From: Owenia fusiformis
Lineage: Eukaryota; Annelida; Polychaeta; Sabellida; Oweniidae
DNA: 64,000 bases
Reading direction: 5' to 3'
Assembly: GCA_903813345.2 (NCBI GenBank)
Contig: CAIIXF020000009.1
Coordinates: 10,970,030-11,034,029 of the forward strand
Positions 46,315 to 58,200 of this stretch are shown in pieces. Numbering within the stretch: the stretch's first letter is position 1; each line of letters opens with the position of its first letter. Under the pieces are notes generated by a model. That model was not told where the DNA came from and made no database searches. It worked only from the letters and a program-made list of their open reading frames with translations. The position numbers and the translations under genes are program-made.

Positions 46315-47681
46315 TATGACTTCCGAATATGAAGGATCCGTAGCACACTATAGCGCAGCAACATTTGAAGCAATATTTATGAAGGTGTATATGTCTTGAT
46401 TCTTTTAAAATACCATTTGCTGAAAAAACTTCCGGCTTTCGGGTCGAAAAATGTATTTCATCACAAGGGGTCAAAAAACGTAAATATTTTGATTCGAACT
46501 TTTATACATATTATAAGACACAGACTGTTATTCTAAGCATACGAACAAAAAAATTGAATATCATAATGTCAAAATTACTATGATTTTACTGTAGATGTCG
46601 GTGTTTAATTAGTGTAATAACACAAGTGTGTTTTTCAGATTTTGTTTGATTTTTCAAATATGAGCTAAGCCGATTCAACAAAATTGTATGGAATATTTAG
46701 ATAATTTTTTTTGATTCGGAACGTATTTGTTTTCTTACCAGTTAAAACATTTTATTACCAGAATTTTTCCATATAATCGTAAAGGGTCTAACAACAAATT
46801 ATTGTCGATGTTTTATAAAACATAATACAATAACAAATAGGTAAGATTCATATCTCATTCCGGCGATGTTACAGAGGTATTTGCATGTTCATATATTCCA
46901 AGGGCATGTCTAATAATCAATTAGAGTTATATGCAGTCGAACGCCTTAAAATTCTTCCTCGACGTTAGTTGTGGCTATCATCAAGTTTTCTGATGGTTGT
47001 TTCTTCTTTGACCTTACCGAAGGGTATAATCAAATTTTAGGAAGATAATGATAACGATTTTTCTCAATTATTCATGAATTCGACCAAGTCTTGATGGTTG
47101 TTTCATAAGCAACTGAGCTATATCTAACTACGAGAAATAAAATTTTAGCTGTAGTCGCAATTAGTCAAGGAAGAGCAATAGGCCCACCTTTATTGATAAT
47201 GTTCACCGCTGAATAAAAGTTCATATCTTAAAACGTATTGAGACCCATTTTGTGAAAACCTAGCATAATTTAAGCCTTTGTCATTCTAACATAAAAATGA
47301 TTCATTTGTAGCATTTATCTTATTAATACCCGAGAAACAATACAAAATGTCGATACACTGATGACATAATCTTTTGGTATTGATAAGAAAAATAACCTCA
47401 AACTTTTAGCTTAGAAACCTAAATCATATACTTAAAATCATATTTTATTATTTGCTATTGCATTGTGTACTCCAAATTGTGAAAGTTTGGAAGTTTATTT
47501 TTTGGAATTTTTTTGACCTCTGTTAATGGCAGGCATAATTCAGCCTTAAAGCCGGAAGTATATTAAACGGTTATAATAAAAATTATTAGGGGACATATGT
47601 AGGTATGCTAATGTTAGGTCAAATATCGCTGCGCTATAGTGTGCTACCAGCTCCTTTATTAGACGTCCTAGAGATTTCATA
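46315..47681. mobile_element. 1.37-kb noncoding element, CCATGG target duplication
   Basis: CCATGG flanks it on both sides (46309-46314 and 47682-47687). The ends start TATGA in inverse orientation, and a perfect 20-bp inverted pair, GTAGCACACTATAGCGCAGC, lies about 20-35 bp inside each end (46329-46348 and 47627-47646). The AT-rich interior has no ORF. Removal restores the LINE reading frame, which independently supports the edges. The superfamily is unassigned. Confidence 0.75.
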
Positions 47682-47687
47682 CCATGG

Positions 47688-48284
47688 ACTAATGGTTTAC
47701 TGATGAAATCTGAAGCTTGATAGAGGTATTAAAAGCACTCGGACCAGACGTAATTATTAACAAATTTGAAAATAGCTGCTCCTGAACTATCAAGAATCCT
47801 TTCAAATCTCGTTAATAAAATACAGTCAGGCAATACATTCCCAACATCTTGGAAACTAGGTACGGTAACATCATACCAGTCCATAAAAACGAAATCTGAT
47901 TTTAATTGCCTTTTTCAACACTGTCTAGATAACAATACTTTATACAATCTCCAAAGTGGTTTTCTCCCAGGGCACAGCTGCGAACGACAGTTGATTGCAA
48001 TCATTGATTACATAACCTCGTGCATGGAAAACGGTGATCAAGTATCTGGCATATTTTTAAATATTTCTGCAGCCTCGATACAATGCCTCGTAAATATATC
48101 ATTACAAAATTAAAAAGCTATGGCTTTGGTACGGAGACAATCGATCTTTTATCATCCTATCTTACCGGAACAGAAAAGTACGAATTTTGGTCGATAGACA
48201 TGAATCCAACTACTCAGAAGATCAGAACATTAATGCCGGCATACCCCAAGGGTCGATACTTGATCCCCTTATGTTTTTATTATA
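47688..48284 (+). pseudogene. LINE reverse transcriptase, N-terminal half
   Basis: Reading the frames in turn gives EVLKALGPDVIINK (the KAAGPDGI block), LKIAAPELSRILSNLVNK, FPTSWKLGTV, LYNLQSGFLPGHSCERQL, TKLKSYGFG and LLSSYLTG, up to LDPLMFLL just before the mariner insertion. Frameshifts near 47770 and 48085 break it. The IPKKG block is degraded. Confidence 0.85.
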
Positions 48285-49370
48285 CGAGGGGTGATCAGGA
48301 ATTTCTGGACCGTTGGCTCTATTTTTGCCATTTTTTATCCTTTCTTACTGATTTTTTCACATAATATAACCCAAATATATAGGATCACCTCACGAAGATT
48401 TCATTGTTCTATGCCATCATTATCATATTATTTTTGTTACCATGCTAACCGGTGACGCGACAAGGTGGAGCTCAGAAAAAATACCAAATTTGAAAAACAA
48501 CAGTAATATGAAAAAATACCAAATTTGAAAAACAACAGTAATTTTTTATATGATGTTTGGACACTATTCATTGCTGAATATGTGACATACTGTCTAGGTT
48601 GTATTATTTCATTAAGTATATTCATTAATGTGCATCTGTCATTATTCTTCCATCATTTATAATACTTCAAAGTAGTTACCAGTACTTTGTAAGCATTTGT
48701 TATGCCTTTTCACCCAGTCCTGAAAGACGTGGTGTGTGAATTCCTGAATGATCTCATTACTGGCCTCAAAGTGGATACCTCATAATTTTGTCTTCACTGT
48801 TGGGAAAAGATAGAAATCACAGTCAGCTAAGTCTGGGGAATACGGTGCATGTGGTACACGGCATTGGGAATACGGTGCGTGTGGTACAAGGCCACAGCCG
48901 ATGGAAACAATCACATTTTGTAGGCAAAGACGGCCTGTATCACGTCTTTCAGGAATAGGTGAAAAGGCATAACAAATGCTTACAAAATGCTGGTAACTAC
49001 TTTGGAGGATTAGAATTGATAGAAGAATAATGCCAGTTATTATGAACATTGATGAATATACTTAATGATATAGTACGACCTATTTGAGGATGTTTGTAAC
49101 ATATTCAGCAATGAATTCAGTGTCAAAAAATGTAATATAAAACTACATTGTACTGTTGATTTTCAAATTTGGTATTTTTCTGAGCTCCACCTTGTCGCGT
49201 CACCGATTACCATGGTAACAAAAATAATGGGATAATGATGTCATAGAACAATGAAATTTTCATGATGTGATGCTATTTATTTGGGTTATATTATGTGAAA
49301 AAATCAGTAAGAAAGGATAAAAAATGGCAAAAATAGAGCCAACGGTCCAGAAATTCCTGATCACCCCTCG
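48285..49370 (-). mobile_element. Mariner element inserted in the LINE RT
   Basis: The long inverted ends start CGAGGGGTGATCAGGAATTT, flanked by TA (48283-48284 and 49371-49372). The ends extend over about 120-200 bp in inverse copies, which is longer than usual. A minus-strand remnant encodes HAPYSPDLADCDFYLFP, the mariner DD34D-region signature, then W..R..KCLQS.GNYFE. It is internally deleted: the N-terminal DNA-binding region is missing. Removal gives LLYINDMPD in frame. Confidence 0.9.
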
Positions 49371-50613
49371 TATATAAATGACATGCCTGATAGATTAGCG
49401 AACTTACCTTTTCTTTATGCCGATGACACGTCAATTTACTGTCCATATAACAAGATAATTTAATCGAAAAAATGACATCCCTGCAAGTGGACATGGATAA
49501 TAAAAGACACTGGTCAAATTTATGGCAACTCAACTTTAATGCAACTAAAAGTGCCCATATTATTCTTCAGGGAAGGTCAACACTTGAAAATATTTATCCC
49601 CTTCATTTAGGAAATATAAAACAAGTTTGTCCCAAAATACAATCATCATAAACACCTTGGGCTCATATTAGATGAAACCCTGAAATTTGAGAATCACATA
49701 AATGGAATTATAATGCGAATTGACAAATTAATAAATCCTCCCAAAGCCCTAAAATCAAAACTAAATGGAATTCATCTTTTAACAATCTTTAATACCTATA
49801 TACGCCCACATTTTGAATATTGCGACATAATCTACGGCTGTGCGAATATGAATAAATTGAAATCCTTAGATTCTCTAATAGGCTATATAAACAGCTGGAA
49901 CTATTATTACTGGTGCGATTCATGGGTCCAGCTCCATGAAAGTTCTCAAATGCTTAAACTGGCTACCCCTCGAAACAAGAAAATGTCACCGCCTAATGAA
50001 TTTAATGTATGCAGTAACAAATGGAACTTCCCCAAATTACTTAGCCGATATATTCAGTAAATTCCATCGTCCAGACAATAGTCGCACACTCCGCAACAAG
50101 CTTGCATACATCCTTCCTAGGAAGCAAACCCTTATCAAATCAAGGTCATGTGTTTTCAAAAGCATGAATGAATGGAATAACCTCCCCTTAACATCAAACA
50201 ATCTCTATTTTTTAACATAGAATTGCATCATACTCACTACCGAACTCTACAATTACGTGTTTTTCATTACATTTAACTAGTCATCGTGAGAATATGTCAG
50301 ATGTAACCTAGTTTTTAAGGCGCAGCTCCATTCCCATAACTTTACTTCTGTACATTCCCCTTTATGTATATGTGAAATGGAATCAGAAACATTAAACCAT
50401 TTTCTCTTCAGATGCCCCCCTAACACAGATGATTATACTATACTTTCCAATAAAATATCCCGTGAATATCCAAAAATTAGGTTCAAGTCTCTCTCTCAAG
50501 CAAACAAGGCAAATACTCTAACCTTCGGTCATCAACTTTGTAACAAAAACGAAAATTCTTCAATAATTATATCATTCACTGAATTTCTGGACAAAGCATT
50601 TTCTTATCGATAA
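49371..50613 (+). pseudogene. LINE reverse transcriptase C-terminal half and 3' ORF end
   Basis: This resumes YINDMPDRLANLPFLYADDT; YADD (49416-49427) is the RT active site. A stop and frameshifts follow. Later blocks are IRPHFEYCDIIYG (49800-49840), LNWLPLETRKCHRL..L, and a final ETLNHFLFRCP segment ending at a stop at 50611-50613. The domain order suggests a CR1/Jockey-type element. At least five frame breaks make it inactive. Confidence 0.88.
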
Positions 50614-50867
50614 ACCTCTCCTCATTTTGAGCACCACCAACAATCCCAACGGTCACCGTGGACCCACAACGCAATGCATTTTTTCAACCAAAAATGTTGT
50701 AACAACGCAAATATGTATATAAACTGTAAAATCGGCCCATAAAATATAAAAAAATAAAAATTAGAGGGAGGTGACCACCCTTTGGTTCCCTTCAGGCATT
50801 TGTGATTTTTCAATTTCTTTTCTAATTGACTCATACACAATTTTATTGGCATACATGATTTTATTGG

Positions 50868-51110
50868 CATAAGTTCCTACATGAAACCTTTTAAAAAAGC
50901 ATAAATTTATATTTCAACAGCGTTGATTATCAATGATTCCCAGCCCTCTGAAGTGCTCCATTTGAGCACTTTATGATCCATGGTTTGTCTGAATCTTCTT
51001 TCCCTTTCATCTGGGTCAGTTCATCGTTCATTGGAGAATCTGTTTGTTCATTCATCGTTGTATCTTTGCTTGCATCAACTACAGGGTTGTTTTTGATGAA
51101 TGAATAATGA
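50868..51110 (-). pseudogene. Rearranged duplicate of the 61.85-63.93 kb segment
   Basis: GCGTTGATTATCAATGATTC, CCAGCCCTCTGAAG (50921-50954) matches 61893-61926, and the next part (50960-51085) matches 63767-63915. About 1.8 kb separates them in the other copy. On the minus strand the second part reads DASKDTTMNEQTDSPMNDEL, then DSDKPWIIKCSNG, the same protein as the partial ORF at the right edge. Confidence 0.75.
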
Positions 51111-51295
51111 GTCTCATATGCAGCATATGGAATACCATTTGTAGTTAAAATAATATTACAGTGGTAAAGGAAAGAGAAACAAACAAACCTTTCCTTGACA
51201 TTTTGAATTTTGCGGATCTTGTCGAGTCATTACTCACACACTTGTAATAATAGGTGATCACTGAGTGAACATACACCTTGAAATGAAAGTTCCAC

Positions 51296-51301
51296 TTTAT
51301 T
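51296..51301 (-). terminator. Candidate polyadenylation signal of gene 3
   Basis: AATAAA on the minus strand lies about 180 bp past the stop codon, in sequence conserved with the gene 2 flank. Confidence 0.4.
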
Positions 51302-51482
51302 CTATAATTATTTCAATTCAATGTTTACCTATAAAATACATGTAACATTTTGACAACTGAATACCATTCCTGCCAGCCAGCCGTGTTAAAATATTAATGT
51401 CAACGTCTAAAGGATTGATTTCAATCCCATATTATAGCTTCTCCTCTAAGAGAATATATGACAAATACAACAAATATTAACC

Positions 51483-52291
51483 TTAACTTTTACTCTTTTT
51501 CTTCTTTCCAGTTGATTTGAGTTTTTTAGAAATATTTTTTTCTTCGTTTAAGTGAGAATGTTTGGACGACATATGCCAATTGAGAGAATTTTTCTGTGCG
51601 AATTTCACTCCACAATGTTCACAGATGTAAGGCTTATGCCCAGTATGTATTCGAACATGCTGGTCCATATTTTTGCGGTCAAGTTCTTTACCGCAATACT
51701 CACAAGTCATCAAAGTAGGGTGCATTCTTGCTTTATGTGCCATTTTCATTTTATATGATTCAAAGGTGTCACCACACTTATTGCAGACCCATGATGCACC
51801 CAATTTATGGTTTTTCCTCATATGGGTTTGCATTTGGTGATTAGCTCCACATGTGAAGGTGCATAATTTGCATTGTTGAATCTTCCAACGATGATGTGTA
51901 TTTACGATGTGCTTCCTCAAATAGAACAAAGTGAAAGAAGTATGATCACAAAATTCACAATTATAATTACGTTGTTTGTGTTTCTCATAAAGATGTCTCT
52001 GCATTTCAGCTGCTGAATTCAATTGATTTTTTTTTCTTTTAATTCTTACTGGTAATTTTTCCTTACATATGTAACACTGCGTAACTGAGAAGTCATGCTT
52101 AGATGAAAGATGCTTCTTAAAACCTGTATCAGGTATCCATGTTTCACATTGTATACATAACTTTGTAGAACGTCTTTTCTTTATGTGTCCTGGTTGAAGC
52201 ATATGTAAAAGGTAAATATGTTTTGAAGAAAATTGTACGTCACATATATCACAGAAGAAATCCCCCATTGATGAATCACTGTTCTTGAATC
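51483..52291 (-). CDS. Gene 3 exon 5: eight C2H2 fingers and stop
   Basis: The acceptor AG is at 52292-52293. There are eight fingers, and the last joins through TGHKPYICEHCG. The stop codon is followed by a 3' flank conserved with gene 2. Confidence 0.92.
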
Positions 52292-55200
52292 CTGAAAGTA
52301 AATATAGTTTGCAAGAGTACTATAAGCCTTAAAGGAATTCTGATTGATAGAATATATAATTATTATTGCAGTATACATGTTTATTGCAGTTTGATTACTT
52401 TCTGGGGCATGATGAAACGACATTGACATATTCTTCACCCTACCTATTTTTTTTAAATCTAACAAATCAACATAAATAAACAAACCATATTTAAACCAAA
52501 TATCAGACAAATAAATGACATAAACCTGTATATTACTAGTAATTGATTAATCATCATTTATAAAATCTCCATAGTTGGTGCATAAAGATTCCATTTGATG
52601 CAAATTCTGCCTAGAATTCGATTTTAAATGCTTCTAATTAATCTTCACACAGTGATTTAGATTAATTCAGTACTAGATATAGTATCAGTGCTCTCCCAAG
52701 CACTCAAGCAAATGGGCGCAGCACCCACCTGAGATTGCACTCACCTTAAAAATGAGGAAAATCATGAAAATGTGAATTTTTCACCCACTTGAGAAAAAAT
52801 CCTGTGGAGAATGCTGAGCACAGTGTATGTAACATGTCATGCATGTAATTGTATTTTATTGTATTTGTCAAGGGCATAGATTGGGCTTATTTGCACTCTA
52901 TGCAGACTGTGCTATCCGAAAACAAGCGGTGCAGATATAATGTGCGTAAGGTGTGGATGTTAATGATAACTTTTGAATTTGATTTCATGATATTTCACCA
53001 ACTAAGGCAATGTTTGGACAGTTTGGTACTCGAGTATATTCATACATATGTATAGGTTCCCTTTTAAAAAGGAAATTGTGTAAATAGGTGTGTGGTTCAT
53101 TCTATAGCGACACATCAAGCAATAATAGTCTCTCCAAAAGAAAATAACTGAAGCTGTTTCCCATCGTAAACAGCCTTTATTCAATATTGGTGATCGAGAT
53201 GACCTAACGATACAAATTATATTTGCATTTTGAAAGTAGAAAGGTGTCTGAGTGATTTTATACAAAACATTAAACAAAAATGTGCTACCTCTAAACAAAC
53301 GGTGTAGATATCTGAAGCTAACCAAAAAGGTGAGGATATCCGCACCGCTTGATTCGAGGTAGCACATATTTGATAAATGTTTTCATTTTTTTTTAATTTT
53401 TAAAGCAGCAATTTCAAATTCTTTGCTTTGGAGCAAGAATGAATGCTTAGTGCGTCAATAAAAATTGAAGAACACAAATATAGACAAAATTTCCCTTTTA
53501 CTTGGTATCCTCTACAAATGAATGACTATAATTGAGTACCCAACATGCCCTAGTTTATGAAATATCACAAATTCAAATTCAAAAATGACCGTCAATATCC
53601 GCACATTGAGCACATAATATCAGCACTGCTTGTTTTCGTAAAACACACTCTGTATAGGGTGATTTGGCATATGAGTGTATTAGATTACATTTTACTTTTG
53701 TGAAGGGTCATATTATGTTCTAAACCTACTGTAATGAGCTGATCTGTGTAGATCTCTTTCCTCATTGGTGTTGAAGCACTGGTCACATAATGGGCACATG
53801 AACTGGTTATGTTTGGCATCAACATGTTCTCTCAGCTTGAACTTTGTCTCTAGAATATTCTGGCAGTTAGGGCATTTGAATTCTCCAATGGCTTGATCAA
53901 CTGAAAACAGAAATATTCACACATGGCTATAGGCATGTATCAACATCCAGCCAATAGTATTAAAAAAAGAGCCCATGCCCTGTGCTCACACAGTGATAAA
54001 GATTAATTTGTACAGAAAATCAAATTTCATACTCGTAAGTCAGTTACTAAGTTGTTAAGTTACTCAGACTTATTCAGGAATGTAACTTTCGGCTATCAGA
54101 TATCGGATTAACCTATTGATTTTCATAAATTAATCAATCATTTTGAAGTTGATTTAACTAACAACCCATACATAAGTCAACAAAACATGTAAAATATCAT
54201 TTTTTATGCCATTGTAACAATCATAAATAAAGTTTAACTCGGTTGAATTAGCAAACAGATCATAGGCCATTATTACCTGCTGCTAAAAAGGCTGATTATC
54301 CTGTTTATCAATGATTTTCCTCTGATTTATACACAGGGAAAACCCAAAATGGACATCCTATATTACCAAGCATGTCAAAAAACGTGTGTCTAGAATCTAG
54401 ATCTTTGAAAATTTCAAAATCAATCCATAAAAGTTTGTCTGAATTGATAAAATCTACACTGTTGTACTAGTATAGTAATTATATATACAAATTAGTAACC
54501 TTGAAGATTTTGATTTAATTTACCAATTTTCCTCTCGTATGAATGCACAACAGGCAACTTACTGTATTTTTCACGCCATGTTTTACGAGGCTTTGCTTTA
54601 GACTGTCCCTTATTTCCATTGGTTTTAGTTTTAGTCTTTTTGGCATGCTTTCTAGTGTGACTGTCATTGTCACCCGAATCATCTGATGAAGTATCATCAT
54701 TAGGTGAAATAATATCTGTTTCTGCTGTTTTCTTACTCCTAGTTTTAATGGAACTAGAGGTTTGCTCAAAGTCTGGTGTCCAGTCCAAGTCCTTTTTATC
54801 ATCTCTGAAGGAGTACTCACTCCCTGAATCAGTAGATAGAATATCACTATCAGAATCATCCTCCTCAATATTATACTCATCATATTCATCATCATGTTCG
54901 TCATCGTACTCCTCTGCTGAGTCACTGCTGTCCCTGAATTCAGTCTTTATTTCATGTCCCTTTAATACATCACCAATATTGCTGGTATCATTTGAATTTG
55001 GTATCATATCTACAGCACTGGTATCATCCACGACTTTGGTATTCACATCATTAGACTCTGTCTCATAGTCCTGAATCTCCATGGCTTCATCTTGCAATTT
55101 ATGTGGTGATTTTTCCTCATATTGTTCAATAGTTACTGTTTGATTATCATCTTTGCCACCAATCTTTTCTTTTTTCAGTTTTGCAAGATCAAATTTGTCC

Positions 55201-58200
55201 TCGGTTTCCAGGTGTGATGTTTCACATGCACCATAGCCTTCAGAGACAACATCATGTTCCTGATTTATCACATCAATGGTTTCATGTTCTATGACACCAT
55301 TATCACAAAGTTCTTCAGTAATATCAAGAGCATTATTATCCATTTGCTCATTATCAATGTCCTGTTTTACATTAATACAATTGTTTTCCTCTTTAGTTCT
55401 AGTTCGTTCATCAATTTTGGGTGCAGCTATTTTATGTTGTACTGATTTAAGTCTGGCAATCACTTTATCTGCTTTGAGAACTTCAGCAACATGTAATATA
55501 TCATCAAAGTTTTCATGTGAAAGTGTCACTCCAAGGCCATATACTAAATCAAGGAAACCATCGAGACCACATTGTGTTGCATCACTGAGTATTGGATTAA
55601 TACACTTTCTAACAACATTCTCTGGCAATGCTTTACTAAAAAGAGAAAGTATTGTTTTGTGAGCAGTTACTTCAGCACCATCTTTAATGAGGAAAATAAT
55701 ATCTGCAGATTTTGTGTCTTTTCTCAATGTTGTTAATTTTGATGAAATGTCACTAAATTTGACAGCAAGTTTCCCCAAATTCTGTAGTTCACTACTCTGC
55801 TTCCTGAAGAAATAAACATGAATCACTTAAGCTATCACAGGGGTTTCACTTGAATTTCTCCGACAGGCTAAATTAATGAAAATAACAGGCAAAATAATGG
55901 AAATCATGAATTTAACATGAAAAATGAAAAGGTTCTTAAAAACAACAGGCAATTTTGTGAAATTGACTGTTGCCTAATGCTAATGAATTCCCTGTGTCAA
56001 TTTTCATTCTACACTAATTTACAATAGACATGATTTTGTAAAATTGTTTCATCAAAAGACTCATAAAAGTTCCCTGGAGTTATCTCAGTATCTTTAGCCA
56101 GTCATTTTGCTAAGATAGAGGGTGCTAAATAAAAGTAATTTACGTTACATTATTGCATGCATTTACAAACTAGATACCAGCAATGAAAAGGCAAGGCAAT
56201 CTCATGGCTGCAATGTTAGGAAATGTTTAAATGTTTAGCAAGTTGCAATATGCAGAGTACACTGTAGTAAAACTTGTCTCATCTAAACACAACTAGCGAA
56301 AATGTCAGAATAGCAGTTGAATTTTTTTTTAAATTACCAAATTACTAAAGCATTCACATTTAGAGGCTTAAAACTAGAAGGGATATTTGGATATATATTT
56401 ACATTTACAGGACTTTTTCAAGACTGAAGTGGCCAAAAACAAAATGATAATTCCATACCTTGTTAAATCATACTCCTTTTCTATTGGAATGTTCCATCCA
56501 GCTATTGGTTTAAGGTCTGACTCTTGAGATGTTTCCGGTTCTACCTTTTTCTCCCACTTTTCATAACTGTAATAACAATAAACATCAATGCGTTAGCAAA
56601 AATGTCACCATCTACATTCAAGATCCTCCCGATGTGAGTGCAAACATTTTCATGGTGCATTTGAGGGTCAAACATTTTCATATTGCATTTGAGGGTCAAA
56701 CACTGCAAACCTTTTCATAGTACATTTGAGTGTGCAAACCTTTTCAAAGTACAATTGAGGATTTTGTATGAATATTGTGGCCATTTTAAGCTGAGCTGCC
56801 AATGCCATATCAAAAATTCCTTCTCGAACAAAAGTTTTACACCCATAAGGCATAAACCTATAAATTTGAATCAAATTGCTAAACTGGTATTTGAGATATT
56901 GCCTGGACACACAAACGAAAGGATGGAGGAATGAAAGAATAAATGGACAGACGGTTTCACTTTAACCCTAGGAACTTAGTTCTGTGGGACAATAAGCACA
57001 GGCATTTTAGAAAGTTGCCAAAGGTTTTAACCCAGTTTGAAAATTAGGTGTAATAACAATTGTCAATTTACAAAGCTGCTTTTCCAAAACTCCAAGAACC
57101 CTAGTCATTAAAAAACACCTTAAATCATAAGGTGCTTTATTATAATTATTTATTTATAAGGAGTGTAGTGTAATACCAATCAGTTTTTGTATATTGCCTT
57201 ACAGAGGTTTTTTCAAGGTTTGCCTTAACGAAATAAGACACATTAAGATGTAAGATGTATAGATATGTATAAAAATGGATGTTTGTAGTCAGGTAGAAAT
57301 CTAGTGTTATCTTCGGGGAATATGAACATCTTTTTTATTTTATTTCCTTAAGTTTTTCAAATAAGTTAGTCGAATGGCATTTCAGTTTGTCTAAGATGCT
57401 AGAGGAATACAATACATTATTCAGTTCATGTACACATCTGCCGGACATCATTAAAAGTGCACAAAAGGTGCGTTAGAAATATTGGTGGAATCAGAATGGT
57501 GATTTTGTAATGTGCTTTCCACTTAGGCGCTTTTAGTGTTTTTTTTGGTGTAATTCAAGCAAATATTGGAAAGTCCATTTTACTGTACACCAGTTTAGTG
57601 TTAGATATGTTACAATAGACATTATGGTCTAGTCAATTTACTACGCACTATTCCATAGAGGCGCTTTCCTTGTACAGTAAAATTTTAAATGTTTGTTAGT
57701 ACTTTGAATTTGAAAAATAAGCAATTAAAGGACCATATTGAAAAAGTTTTTAGAAAAATTAGAAACATTTATATTTATTCTAACAGGGCTCTCGCCAGGC
57801 TTTTATTTAAATATTTGCTGGTGAGAGCCCTGCCTAACTTTTGTATATTTTTATTTTGTTTTGTAGGTTAGTTATCATTTCTGTGTCCTCTTATATTTTA
57901 ATAATGCTTATCTGCGATGTTATTTTCTGAAAAATCAACATGGCTGAAACTCCCTTAATTACAAAAGGCCAGAGCTTTGCTGCACATTATACTTAACACT
58001 CTGAAATACTTACAAACATCAAAGATTTTACTGTATGTTTGTCCACCTTACAGGGTTTGTGTAAAAAAACGGGTGATTGGGTGACCAGGTATTTGGGTGA
58101 CCAGGTACATAACAATCCTAGCAGGGTTGGGATTTTTTTCATTGAATGGCCTAAAACATGCCACTGAAAATCCAAGCAACCAACCATCCAGCTGGCCTCC

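Larger units (their letters stand above)
50614..51482. other. Intergenic between the LINE and gene 3
   Basis: This contains the duplicated fragment described at 50868-51110 and the 3' flank of gene 3, which matches the 3' flank of gene 2 from about 51280. There is no other gene. Confidence 0.6.
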
